Position numbers and translations under genes: made by a program. A DNA stretch of 64,000 bases, taken from Anoplopoma fimbria (Eukaryota > Chordata > Actinopteri > Perciformes > Anoplopomatidae). The notes beneath the pieces are model-generated. The model was not told where the DNA came from. It did no database searches and saw nothing but the letters and a program-made list of their open reading frames with translations. Every line of letters begins with the position of its first letter. The stretch's first letter is position 1. This document shows positions 49,471 to 60,690 of the stretch, in pieces. The stretch spans positions 27,941,223-28,005,222 of the forward strand of contig NC_072450.1 of the NCBI RefSeq assembly GCF_027596085.1, read 5' to 3'.

Positions 49471-49471
<1 letters not shown>
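48741..49471. promoter_or_regulatory. Possible regulatory sequence, weak
   Basis: Non-repetitive stretches with TTTCATAATTATATAG, TTAATTAGATCGGTG, TTTCATAATTATATTG and CACAATTAAAGCAGAATTAA, separated by a C run near 49085 and a G-rich patch near 49319-49337. Only texture supports a regulatory reading. Confidence 0.25.

Positions 49472-49504
<33 letters not shown>
49472..49504 (+). repeat. (GT)n microsatellite
   Basis: A GT array of about 16 units, with a second short GT run from 49510. Confidence 0.95.
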
Positions 49505-49505
<1 letters not shown>

Positions 49506-51064
49506 CTCGTGTGTGTGTGCGTGCTTCCAGAACCTTCTCCTATTATGATTGCAGGCGCGCAGACCCCATCGTATCGGTCTATATATAAAGTATGTAAATG
49601 TCGTCTGGCTGCGACAGTCAGAAGCGTCAATAGAAGTTGACAGCTGAATTATAACCGCAGCCGAATCCATCAGTCTTTTGTTTTAACCGGAGAATGGAGC
49701 GTTCTTAAAACTCAACAAAAGGCCTTTTAATCAAATTCTCAAGGTTGTTGGCTTTAGCATTGTATTAGTTTAATAGTTTCTGCTGCACCATTGACGTTAA
49801 TGACACATTCCTATGTAAATATAATGTGGCTCCCAGAAGCCATCAAAACATTTTAAGGTCCAATGAATACAGTTGCATTTTTTTTTCTCCTTCCTCAACC
49901 CCCCCCCCCCCCCTTCTTTCCTCCCCCCGGCCCCTCCATCCCACCCCCCCCCCCTCATACAGAAATGTCTTTTTATTTAGCAATCTCCGCACAGTGCACG
50001 ATGATACAATAAAAAGGAGGGGAGATTGATTAATGGAGACTTTAAGGTAGTGATGCGCAGCACTGATACAAATAACTGTGGAGAGACAGAGGGGAGAGAA
50101 GATTGTGCCTCCCCTCTCTCCCCCTCCCCTCATCCCCTCATCCCCTCACCAGCACACGCACGCACAAACGCACAAACACACACTCACATAATGTGGGGCG
50201 CACGTACACGCAGACTTTTAAAGAATTCACTGGTGGAACCACGCGTGGGCCCGGAATCACAGCTGTGGCCGTGCACGCGCACACACACACACACACACAC
50301 ACACCCATGAGCGCGCGCACACGTGCAAATCTAAATCACATGTATAGTTTAGAGGCCTTTGGCACAGATTCATCACCCGCGATTGAAAGATAATGAAACT
50401 GCATATTTTCTCACCATTCAGAGGCTGATGAAAGCATTTAGAGTAATATAGCAGAATACATTAAAAGCACTATCATATTTTGAGCAGCCTCATAACATGT
50501 TACGGTCTAAAGGAAAAAAAAAAAAAGAGATATGTGGAGACATCTTGGCCCATATCTTAAGCATGGGTGATAGGCTGCCTTTTGTATGTATGAATCGCTT
50601 AATCAAGTCTTTGGGGGATATACTGTATTTAAGTGGTTGTTGGTAATTTAAAAAGGGGGAGAGAAAAAAAATCAGATACTTGAGAGCTGGCATTGAGATC
50701 ACACCACATTTGCAAATACGCTTGCATACACAAATCTGAGTTAGAGACAGAGAGAGAGAGAGAGGGAGAGATGTAATGGAGGGTTTTTTTTTCAAGCTCG
50801 ACGTGTACATATAAGCTAAGAATCAGCATTCAATCACCACTTCGTGTTTTGTTTTCTGGGGCTCTGTGTTTTTCTTCATCCGTTGTTTAATAGACTGGAA
50901 TTAACATCCATATGTCACACGTAATGGTCCTTCTTTAAGCTCCGTTTCTATGAATCAGTATTAATACATTGACGAGAGGAAACGTAGTTGGCTCTTCTCT
51001 TTTCAGCAGAGCTACCCTGAAAAGATTTACTGATTCATTAAATTCATATCATGTCTTTGTAAAC
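49505..51064. other. Non-coding stretch, possibly regulatory in parts
   Basis: It contains C runs at about 49899-49913 and 49945-49955, a CA array at about 50280-50304 and an AG patch at 50750-50760. The blocks 49560-49860 and 50310-50500 are non-repetitive and AT-core-rich. The frames at 49826-50393 are caused by C and CA runs. No gene is recognised. Confidence 0.45.
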
Positions 51065-51290
51065 ACTGCGGAATTCTTTTGAACACAGTAAAAAATCCTT
51101 CATTCAAAGTCACTTGAGTAAAAGTAAAATGTACTTAAAGTAGTAAGTACTCGTTATGCAGCGGAATGTGTACTTGCATTATCATTTAAAAACAACATTA
51201 GTAAGGATTCATTAACATGCAAGCAGGGTTTATTGTTGTAGCTTATTGCTGAGCTAATTTTGAACTACTTCATTTACTGTATATACATTA
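51065..51290 (+). repeat. Dispersed teleost repeat (family E)
   Basis: The order TCCTTCATTCAAAGTCACTT, GAGTAAAAGTAAAATGTACTT, AAAGTAGTAAGTACTCGTTATGCAG and TTGTTGTAGCTTATTGCTGAG, followed by CTAATTTTGAACTACTTCAT, matches a very common teleost repeat that I recall. Diverged and non-coding. Confidence 0.65.
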
Positions 51291-52389
51291 AGGGCAGACA
51301 CTTACAGGTGAATAAGGTTAAAACAAATGATCAGCTATCACCATGAAACTTCGTCAGCTGTTTACTTACATTAAGACAATTCTTTTTTGTAATAAATGTT
51401 TTATGAAAATGTATATTTGCAAATGAGGCAATCTCTTATAATTATTTGCTAATTTGAATACATTTCTGGAACAGAAACACTGCATACAGCAATAAGGTCC
51501 AAATTGTTGTTTCATTTTGTTGACATATAAGAGTCAAAGATTTTAATTAATTTGGATATCTCTTTTTGATCACTCCATAAATCAAAAAATACTGGAACAG
51601 CAATAAAACAGATCTATTTTCACCATATTTTTAATAAATGAAATGTTGTGTTAATGAGTATTTTAATCATATAGGAACAAACCCCTCTGTAAAAAAAATC
51701 TCAATATAGATAAGAATGAAACTGTAAAGTTTGGTGTATGTAAGTGCTACTGAAGTGGAGATTTCTGTCTCAGAGACTCTTAAAAAACTAATTTTAAGAG
51801 AACAGCCTTTAAAGATTGTTCTAAAATTAGATACTGAAGACACTACAGCTGTATAGGGAAACAAACTAATAGATATCAGCATGAAACCTATCCAGTTCAA
51901 TAAACAGTTGTTTGTTTTTTGATTGAAGTTTTTTTTTATGTTTTCCCACATAGATAGATAGATAAACTACTAAAATAAAACACCTAAATGTGTATTGTCT
52001 ATTGTTGATGTTGTCTTTCCACTAGTCTGAATGAAAACCTGGTGGTGTCTGCCCTTCATTTACAACTATATTTCATACCTTGATTATAGATAATGTGAAT
52101 TATTTCGCATGTTAAATGTCCAAAAAACACAAATGTCCCTATGTGATATAGCTTTGTAAAACATTCAGTATGCAAAAATACACTAATCATAACAATAAAT
52201 AATATATAAATAATATAATATACATACATATGTACATTTACAGACAACAGGAACCATGTTTAAATGTGAAATTGAAGTTTTTACATGTGAAATGCTGCAA
52301 AAAAAACCATTTGCCTAAAACGTGAACTCACCACAGGTAAAATGTACATCAGCGATGTGTTTGTTTTTAACAGATCACCATCACCACTG
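51291..52389. other. AT-rich stretch, nothing recognised
   Basis: Strongly AT-rich, with a short GATA run near 51952-51965. No gene, element or RNA is seen. Confidence 0.5.
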
Positions 52390-52600
52390 TGTTCTGAAAC
52401 TTATTGTCTCTGACGGTGCCCAGTAGTTTATCATTGTTCAGCTTGTAAAAGCATCTTCTATTATGTACAGATTATCGAGAATTACAATTTGCTCGTAATC
52501 CATTTAGAGAGAGCTTACGGTGCCTTATAATAGCATGTGAGCATCACTCGGAGAAAAAGTGCCACCAAATAAAAGATCAAGTGCATTTGAGCATTTCCAT
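52390..52600. promoter_or_regulatory. Candidate conserved non-coding element
   Basis: Non-repetitive, with GTTTATCATTGTTCAGC, ATCGAGAATTACAATTTGC, CTCGTAATCCATTTAGAG and CCTTATAATAGCATGTGAGC. Enhancer-like texture, not verified. Confidence 0.4.
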
Positions 52601-52626
52601 CACACACACACACACACACACACACA
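52601..52626 (+). repeat. (CA)n microsatellite
   Basis: A CA array of 13 units. Confidence 0.95.
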
Positions 52627-52969
52627 GAATCTTACAGACGTTGCACGGATTTCTCATGCATCGTGTTCCTGTGAGCTATGGGCTGTAACGTTTGCTTTCT
52701 TAGTCAAGGAGAACAATCTCATTTACGGGGGAAACAAATTAGAAAAAAAAAAAAAAAAAGATGTAGCTGTGACAATACCTCAGATTCGATCCTACTTACT
52801 CCCCCCCACCCCACCACCCCTTTCTCTCTCTGCTGCTTCCTTTTTAATTTACAATGCAAAGTGTAAAAATAAACAGTGAGGGCTCAATTTAGTGTGGTTT
52901 TCAGCCGTGGCACCTAATCCTCCACCCCACCCTTCGTCACGATGTGTTGGAGGTTGTAGATTTTCCCGG

Positions 52970-52971
<2 letters not shown>

Positions 52972-53008
<37 letters not shown>

Positions 53009-53172
53009 GTTTGTGTGTGTGTGGGGTGTGTGTTCATCGAGTGAGAGATAGGTGGGCAAAGAGGAGCGCCCTAAGGGAGCCACAGCAACACATACTGTAC
53101 CCGTAATCACAGACACACACTGATTCTTATAAAGGTGTCCCAAGTGTGTACGCACAAACACACACACTCGCA

Positions 53173-53206
<34 letters not shown>
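52972..53206 (+). repeat. Facing (GT)n and (CA)n arrays
   Basis: A GT array (52972-53007, continued with interruptions to 53032) is followed 145-170 bases later by a CA array (53176-53206). On one strand these are mutually reverse complementary, so they form an inverted repeat. Frames at 52849-53302 are artefacts. Confidence 0.9.
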
Positions 53207-53207
<1 letters not shown>

Positions 53208-53329
53208 CTCTGCCACACACGCCACCGTGGAGAAACTGGGAAACAAGCAACTCTTAAGTGCAAAACAAAAGAAGAGTTTGTTTGTCTGACAAGGATCTCC
53301 ACGCCGGAATAAAATGCGTTAAAAAGAAA

Positions 53330-53900
53330 GAAAGCGGGACGGAGACATGTGTGGAGTCTTTAACCCCGTGCTCGCCGTCAGTCACTCTGCGAGGGCGCTC
53401 AGCTGGAGACTTTATTTTTTTTTAAAACTCCAGTTGTGTGTGACCTTAAGAGATGATTGATGATTGAACAATTATTTGTCTTTCCGAGAAAAAAGACGAG
53501 ACAGCAGTCCGGGAAGGAACGTGTCACTTCAAAGTGTTAGCTACTCCCACTCAGAACAGGCGCCGTGTGTAATCACCTGTCTGATCGCAGCCCCTTACGC
53601 TCGTCATCGGCTCTCCATGACAAGCCTATCCACGCACCTGAGCGCTACCCGGTGGGAGGGCCCGCCTACCTCGCCGAGAAGGACCTCATCGCGGGAGATG
53701 GACCATCATACCCCCCCTCCGCCAGACGGACAGAGAGGAAGAGCGAGGCAAAGACGGAGTGAAAGTTATAGATAATCTTTTTACTCGCCGTTGGGTAAAC
53801 ACACAGTGTTTGTTGAGTCTGTCGCCGCGGCCGAGCCAAGCGGCGAGTGACGGATGCAGCAGCGTTAGCTAGCTGATTAAAGCCCTATCTTCTTCAAAGT
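53330..53900. promoter_or_regulatory. CpG-rich patch
   Basis: CpG dinucleotides are clearly denser than in the flanks, for example CTCGCCGTCAGTC, GCCTACCTCGCCGAG, TCATCGCGGGAGATGG and GTCGCCGCGGCCGAGCC. No TATA box, splice site or protein frame is convincing. It could be a CpG island, an orphan promoter, or a 5' exon of a gene extending out of the window. Confidence 0.4.
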
Positions 53901-54923
53901 AGGGGGGGGTGGGAGGGATTTTCACTCTGACATTTAAAGAACAAACACAACGCTCAGTTGGGTGGCATATTTGCCTATTGTTCCTTTTTCAGATAAAACT
54001 TCAGTCCATGTGGAAGTTTAAATCTTCTCTGTTATGGCCGTTGTATCTGAGTGTTTTTTCTTTATGTCCGGGGCGGCTCGGCGCCCGCAGTTTTCGCGCC
54101 CGTGTTTGCATATAGCTCTTCGTGGCTGTGCACACGCATGTGTGCGTGCCCATGTGTGTTCCCCCCTGCATATAAACCCTCATTCGGATGGACCGCGGTC
54201 CAACTTTGGCGGTGGCCCGTGGCCACATGGAGCGGTCTGATAGAGCACTGGAGTCTGCGCGAGTCACACACGCTGTTGTCGTACGGCAGGGCCTCTCTTA
54301 TCAGAGTCGCCAGCGCGGTAAGCTAGGATTAGCATCTAGATCTGTGAAGACTGGACGTCAGCACAGAGGGGGGGGGACAATGGTGAGAGAAGAGAGGAGG
54401 GTGCGGGTGAGGAGATGGAGATAGAGCGAGCTAGCGGATGGATGGAAGGGGAGGGTTGGAGCAGATAGACGGGTGTCGTACTCACCAGTAGAGCAACGAT
54501 CAACGTGAGCAGCAAAGTCTTTCCCCTTCTGCTCTTTTAAGCCACGTTATTTCCTCACCTTCTTACTTGGACAAAGTGCACGAGAGCAGCAGCATGCACA
54601 CATTCACACATGGACTTTTTTGGTGGTCCGACGTGGAGCACACACTTCCAAAAAAAAAACAACGCAGAAACATCACACTCATGGAGCAGCCTAAGTGGGC
54701 CCTGTTTTTGAAGTCTTTCTTTGAAATAAGCGAGGCAATCCCTTGGCCCAGGGATCATATTCTATTTACGTTCCCTTTGCCAGCGACACAGGCGACGCCG
54801 GCCAAATTCACAAAAGAAGATCCACATTGGAAAATCCGGCTAATCCCTGATTGAAAGTTCATGTGTTGGCTTCGATGGATAAGCTCTGGCAGATTTTCCC
54901 AGGAAAGGGGAGTAAAGGAAAAG
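53901..54923. other. Non-coding stretch, no gene recognised
   Basis: CpGs continue to about 54320. The overlapping frames on both strands at 54001-54424 are mutually incompatible and show no domain. The frame at 54567-54854 has none either. Confidence 0.45.

Positions 54924-54950
<27 letters not shown>
54924..54950 (+). repeat. A27 homopolymer
   Basis: A pure A run of about 27. No retroposed sequence is recognised upstream, so I do not call it a retroelement tail. Confidence 0.9.
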
Positions 54951-54954
<4 letters not shown>

Positions 54955-55179
54955 ACAAAAGTGGGATCCTTTTTGGTTAGAAAGTGGACTCAGTGTCAGT
55001 GGCATGCGAGCAAAGCTCATGTCCGCTTTTCAAGAGCTGTCTTTCATGCTCGAGGCCGCGGCTGGTTCTCTCTTCTCGCCCTGAAGGGGGGAGGTTATGT
55101 TGTCATCCTCAGAAGAGGTCGGGGTGAGCTGGTTGTTCCTCAAGACCAACTCAGAACAAGATGCTACCTTAGTTTACTT

Positions 55180-55500
55180 AGTTCCTCTTTTTTTCTCTCC
55201 ATCCATCGCTTCCTCCATTTCTCATCCACTACTTCCTCTCTCATGTTCCCCAGTCTGTCTCTCCCTCCATCCTTCCTTCCCTCCCTCCTTCCCTCCCTGC
55301 CTCCCTCCTTCCCTGGCTGCCTCTCCCTTCTCTCTCTCTCTCTCTTTCCAGGGGTGGTGGCTATGGCTAGAGAGCCTGCACAGATGGCAGGCCAGCTTGC
55401 CTTCAGGGGAAGGGCTCCACAGCTTAAACTTCCTCCATTTTCCCCCTCTTTTCTTCTTCTTCTTCTTCTCCTTCTTCTTCTTCTTCTTTTCTTCAGCACA
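55180..55500 (+). repeat. Polypyrimidine tract with (TTC)n
   Basis: A C/T-rich stretch with TCCC-type repeats at 55255-55316 and TTC repeats at 55451-55494. It creates the longest open frames in the window (252 codons from 54961, 179 from 55097, 192 on the minus strand), all low-complexity and mutually overlapping. Confidence 0.85.
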
Positions 55501-55689
55501 AAACTTTTGGCCCGCAACTTTTTCACGGCTAGCGGGCCTTTTATCTCGCCGCGCACGATGCGAGGGGGAAGGTCGGGGTCCTCGCAGGGGGGTGGGGCTG
55601 GCTGCAGACGAGCACGAGCCGCCCTCGGATCAATAGGGGGGGGCATCGGTATCAGTGGAAACCCAACACAGAGGGCGGCAGAGTGTCTG

Positions 55690-56260
55690 CGTTGGCCATT
55701 GACTCGGCCGATAATCTGACACTTGAAATTGTCACAATTCAAACCTAAATCCCATCATTCCACAGGAAGCAGCATGTTTTACTCAGCGTCGCCTTGATTG
55801 ATAAATAGCCATAGTGAGGGCTTTTCTGCTCACACTCGCACATCCAGTGATTTTGTGTCGCTTAACACGCGCACGCTTCACTCAGTCAGACAATAGAGGC
55901 ATTAACAAGCACACAAGTATTATCACAAGTCAGAGTTTCCTACTTTGTGTTAACGCAAATCTCTCCAGATCAATGTCTTCCCGAGATGACCCCGGGATAA
56001 TGGTAATATTACCTCGCACCGTCTCTCCACACATATCATTTCACACTCAAGTCGATGTGAACAATGTCCCTCTAATGGCTTGCTATACTTAAAAGCCGTC
56101 GGCGCCATAAGTGGTCTTGTTAGCGGTGGCCCCCTACCTCTTCATGGGGGCAGCCTAACAACTTGACCCGTGTCAAGTGATCACCTGATAGCCAGTCGCT
56201 CAGTTAAAGCCTCCCCCCATTGACACGGGAGGAACTTCTCGCAGTGTTTTGATTGTAGCA
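55690..56260. promoter_or_regulatory. Candidate conserved non-coding block
   Basis: Non-repetitive sequence with GGCCGATAATCTGACAC, TTGATTGATAAATAGCC, GATAATGGTAATATTACC, GACCCGTGTCAAGTGATCAC and TTTTGATTGTAGCACC. Two CAAGTGATCAC-like NKX-type words occur. Texture only. Confidence 0.4.
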
Positions 56261-57515
56261 CCAACTAAGATACAGCTAGAGCTCCAGTGATTGTGTGTGA
56301 AAAGACATGATGGGATGTATAAACGGTTGGTTGCAAAGTGCAGTGGTTCCCAAAACAGGTGCCTTTAAGGGACAGTTTGGATCTTTTGAAGTGGGGTTGC
56401 ATGAGGTATTTGAAACAAACAGCCGACAAACTTATTTTAACCATCATATTTGAGCTAACCTGTAGATTATCAACACCAGTTGAAGTATTTACAGTTTATT
56501 TGGAATATTTTCACCGCTTTGTCTCGCCATCAGACAGCATTTTCTTACGCTCCGTGGCAAGCGAAATTATTTAGCAAGCTCAAAATGAAGCTGATTTTCA
56601 AATATTCATTTAATCAATTAGCATACTTTATTTCCACGTAATATTGACACTCATATATGTAACATGCATGGAAGGGTGGGGGCTGTTAATGGAGACAGAA
56701 AACAAAAAAATATGGGGTATCACATTTTAAAAAATAGTTTAGAAACTAGCCTAGTTCACTGGCTGATTGAGAGTAAATATTCTAGAACAGCATGTTAAAA
56801 AACATTTGTGTCAATAAACGGCATTAAAGAGATCAATCATAAAGAGGGTTAGTCTGGAATAAATCTGGTGCACAAGGGGCATATTGTTTCACATTTAAAG
56901 AGATGGTTCACTAAAATTATGAAAAAAAGATATATAACTTGTATTCCATTTACATAGTTTTGGTCTGAATTGTCCAGGTTGTATAAAACTTGGTTGAATC
57001 CACCCTTTATTTTTTTTTCATAGACACACCTCCACTGCTCTAAAGCCATGACTTTTCACTGAGGTATTATTTCTGCTCTATAGAAGGTATTATAAAGGTT
57101 TTCTATTTCATATTTTGTTCAGAGCCGTTCTGATCAATACAGTAGCTGTGTATAAAAAGGACGTTTAGGTTTTATTATCTGAGGGGTGAATGTGAGAATA
57201 AAGCCCCAGAAAGGAACCCGACACATAAGGAGATTTGATTTCAGCTGTCCTGTTTTTAGAGGGGAACATCTTAGGCCTAATAATAATAATAATAATGATA
57301 GTACGTTTTTCAGCAGTTTTCATTAATCTGACTCTGGTAGTGTTGTCATTGTGCCGCAGATGAGGTTTTGTGCGAGAATTAACACTCACCTTGACCTGTG
57401 ACTCGCACTCTCGATTACGCATAAAATTCTAATTATATAGAGAGATTATAACGTTTTTAAATATGATTGCAGCATTTAATACACTTTAAAAGTTGTACGT
57501 GCCGGTAGACTGGCT

Positions 57516-57516
<1 letters not shown>
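56261..57516. other. Non-coding stretch, no gene recognised
   Basis: AT-rich. Short ATA/AAT repeats lie at 57280-57297. The block 57180-57440 is non-repetitive with TCTCGATTACGC and could be regulatory. No gene is recognised. Confidence 0.45.

Positions 57517-57547
<31 letters not shown>
57517..57547 (+). repeat. T31 homopolymer
   Basis: A T run of about 31 bases. Confidence 0.9.
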
Positions 57548-57553
<6 letters not shown>

Positions 57554-58036
57554 GTTCCTAATTAAAGCTTAGAGAGGATTTGTCATCAGTGCGCTTCAAG
57601 CATGTCCTAATTCTCATTTTCATAAAACATCTGTGAAATACTCTATATTTAAAGCGCGCGATGGCTATTTTATGCCCTTTTTTCCTGCCTTGTGTCACGG
57701 ACATCTCAATGTGCTGGATGTTTGTAGCGAGGCAACTCGGGCGCCCTTTTTGTCAAACGCCAATAAGAACTGAGAGGTGGCATGAAAAGACAGAGAGGAG
57801 AGCAGATAAAGGAAGACATGGCGCAGGCGAGGGAGAAGGGAAGGGGATGAAGGGGAGTTGAAAAATGATTCCGGACTTTGTCAGAGAAATCAATTGAGAA
57901 ACACATAGACGCGGGCGGCAAATTGGGTGATAAGGCCCCCGTGTCCTCCCCCTTCTTAACGAGGAGCACTGAAGCATGAGGGTAAATAAAAGAGACGTCT
58001 CTCCCTCTCTCTCTCTCTTTCCAAACTTGCTCTCTC

Positions 58037-58038
<2 letters not shown>

Positions 58039-58076
<38 letters not shown>
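58039..58076 (+). repeat. (CA)n microsatellite
   Basis: A CA array of about 19 units following a CT-rich patch. Confidence 0.97.
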
Positions 58077-58078
<2 letters not shown>

Positions 58079-58179
58079 CCGGCCGCTCGGTCGCTCTCAC
58101 ATCTCGCCATTATCGGTGTCTGTTTATTTCATTCGTCTCTTCCATACCTCTCTCTCAATCCATTTCTGCATGTTAATAA

Positions 58180-58530
58180 CAGCTGACAGGATGACGGGGG
58201 CGGTGGGGGGGGGACACACCGCTGCCACTTCGGCCCTCTGCGTGTGGACACGTTGTGCATGTGTGTGCAGGGATGTAATGTAATCTGAGAGGCCTATCCT
58301 CCGTTCCCCCGGTTTTGGGCGAGGGCGACCCGGAGGTGGTGGCGAGCGTATGCCCGTACTTTGTGTAGAACAATGCGAGGCAGGCAGGCAGGCAGGCGGA
58401 GGTATTCTGCAGGTGTCGCAGAGAAGGACCCTTCTGTAGCAGTGTGTCTTGGACCCGATCTCCACAAAGCTGCCTCCTCCCGCTGCCAGATGGACCCATG
58501 CTTTTCCCCACACTCTTGCTCTCACAGCTA
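58180..58530. promoter_or_regulatory. GC/CpG-rich patch with short tetranucleotide repeat
   Basis: Includes a G-rich run near 58197-58212, CpGs around 58318-58350 and about four AGGC units at 58379-58397. Overlapping minus-strand frames at 58124-58525 are not protein-like. Confidence 0.35.
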
Positions 58531-58719
58531 AGACCTAGGCTTTTCTCCCTCCTTTTTTTTTTTTTTTCTCCCCCTCCCTACAAAAGAAAAGCGCTTTGGC
58601 TGAAAGAAAACCACAGCTGAATTTTATGGTGCCGCTTCTTTTTGCCAAGCTGATTTTACAATTGAAAGGGACAGAGTGCATGGAAATGCTGTGTTTTTTT
58701 TTTTTTTTTTTTTTCCTCG
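58531..58719 (+). repeat. T homopolymers
   Basis: T runs at about 58552-58567 and 58694-58714. Confidence 0.9.
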
Positions 58720-59500
58720 ATCCGCATCGTCTCTACGCCTTTTAAGACGCGAGCTTTGCATTGGCAGATACGTTCGCCACACTAATATTTCCTCTCCCAG
58801 TGTGAAATCTCGATAATATCCGGAGTTGCGGAGGGAAAAAACAGCTCAGGGTGTGTTCGGAAGTGCGCCCGGAGGAGATCTTCTTGGGTGTAATTCCTAC
58901 AAGGCCTCAATAAGGTGACACCGCCGAACGTGCTCGCGCCGTCTATAGACATCACGAGTTACGCGTCATTGTGTTGTGTGTGTTTGGCGGTGATGCGTGT
59001 GCCAGCGAATACGCGCCAGCACAAATACTGGCACACACTCTTTGGCACATACATCACCACAAAGCACAAAATTCATTACGTTTTTTACAGCGCCCTCCCT
59101 TTAGCTTAAATAACTGAACGAGGTGCATCACGACTTCAATCGCACGACCCCGGTACAGCTACACCTCGCGCCGAGCAGAGGGAGCGCTCGCTGACTCCGG
59201 GGACAGAATTAACATCCAATTTCCCACTTCTCATTACAATTCAATAAAAGCCAATCTGCTTTTTACCTTTAGAGCACTGTTTTGGGTGGATGCTTTCAGG
59301 GGGCCCCACTCCACTCTGAGCCCAATTAAGAACATTTAAACATATTAAAATCTCCCAAGCTCTTCACTGTCCTGATTACTGCTTAAATATAATCTGCTTT
59401 TATATCCTCTCTCTCTCTGCCTCTTTCACTCGTTTTTCCTCTAGAATTATATCCATCAGTGATTTATTTTTTTCCCTCTAGAGGGGATTCAGGGTCGGGC
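58720..59500. promoter_or_regulatory. CpG-containing candidate conserved block
   Basis: CpG-rich from 58720 to about 59190 (ACACCGCCGAACGTGCTCGC, GAGTTACGCGTC), then an AT-core-rich block: AGAATTAACATCC, CTCATTACAATTCAATAAAA, AGCCCAATTAAGAAC and GATTACTGCTTAAATATAATC. No repeats until about 59405. Reads like a promoter or enhancer block. No coding frame is convincing. Confidence 0.45.
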
Positions 59501-60149
59501 AAGTAAGTATCTCTTCCCTTTCATGCAGAGATATTGAATTACCAAGTGGAGAGTGAACTTTCTCACACATATTCTGCCTTTTCTTTACCGATCAGCCACT
59601 TACTGCAGGAATACACACTTGCACGTTACTTGACTTGATCACTTCCTCCCGTCCCCCCTCAGCCTCTCGTTCCGTTATTCCTCTTCGCTATCAGCATGGA
59701 TGAGGATTTATAGTGTGTTCAGAGGGGTCCGTGCACGGATATTGACACGTATGAATGTTCATGCCAGAAAAGGTCCCGTGATCGCTCAGCCCTTCTGTCG
59801 CATCCATCACGACAAATCCACTTTTCTCGCCTTCGTCATCAGTGTGCCCATACGATGGCCATGGCCAAATGGGCCACAGGTCCACATCCACGGGTGGAGT
59901 CAAAGTAAGTGCTGACGCAAACGCTTGTTAAACCTTTATTACCAAGATACTGATATTAACTTTTAAGACTGTCGTTGATTCAGTGCCTGAAAGCTTCCCT
60001 GATAATATAAAGCCTGTGCTCAGAAAACTCTTGGTTTCTCTTGGTTAAATTGCTTAATGAATTAGCCAACAATATTTCTGTGAAAATAATGTTTTCATGT
60101 AGGAAAAATGCCCTACAGTGGTGTATTTTGGAAGAGACACATCATACTA
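59501..60149. other. Non-coding stretch, no gene recognised
   Basis: Opposing frames at 59691-59915 overlap completely and have no domain. The text ATGGCCATGGCCAAATGGGCC near 59854 contains a GGCCATGGCC palindrome. Confidence 0.45.
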
Positions 60150-60150
60150 T

Positions 60151-60181
<31 letters not shown>

Positions 60182-60204
60182 TATATTTATTATATATATA
60201 TATA
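60150..60204 (+). repeat. (TC)n-(TA)n compound simple repeat
   Basis: A CT array passes into TA/TATT-type low-complexity sequence. Confidence 0.9.
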
Positions 60205-60339
60205 AAAATCTCTTCCTACTGTTTTTCTAGTTGTACAGTTTACATCTTCATATTTCAGTGGCAGTTTAAAGAGTATCCATATATCCATGTGGAAAAACAA
60301 GCTTGGTGACATAGGGATGTATGTTCCAACCCATTATTT

Positions 60340-60690
60340 CTTAAGTCCATTCGTCCGACAGTCCGCTATCCTGAACACAAATGCCCATTGCCCCCATTGC
60401 TCTGAAAGTAAACACTCTTTCTGCAACAGACAGAAGCGCACTACTAATTACGATGTAGAATTGGGTAATCGGACCTTCCCAGTTGCCATATTTCTTTTTC
60501 TACTTTGGCGAAGACATGACTCACCCAACTCTGCCTGTGACTGGCTTACCATGATTTTGTTGTGCGACGAGTACTGGCCAATCAGAGGAAGGGAGGGTCA
60601 TGCCTCACCATAGTAGGAAAAAATGATGAAGGTCCGATACAGTCAAATTTACTTTCGCAACGATGGAACCTTTATCGGACTAATGTGGTC
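60340..60690 (+). repeat. Dispersed repeat family F, copy 1
   Basis: Shares ordered motifs with 62605-62950: CATTCGTCCGACAGTCCG-type start, GCAACAGACAGAAGCGCAC, CTAATTACGATG, AAGACATGACTCACC, a GGAAGGGAGGG block and TAGGAAAAAATGATGAAGG-TC at the end. Non-coding. The class is unknown to me. Confidence 0.65.

Noticed and set aside
54924..54950. A27 run as the poly(A) tail of a retrogene
   Set aside because: No coding sequence, target-site duplication or known retroelement was recognised upstream.
54961..55742. Longest open frames in the window (252, 179 and 192 codons on both strands)
   Set aside because: They overlap each other, start at GTG or at unremarkable ATGs, and consist mainly of S/P/L- or R/K-rich low-complexity peptide from a polypyrimidine tract.
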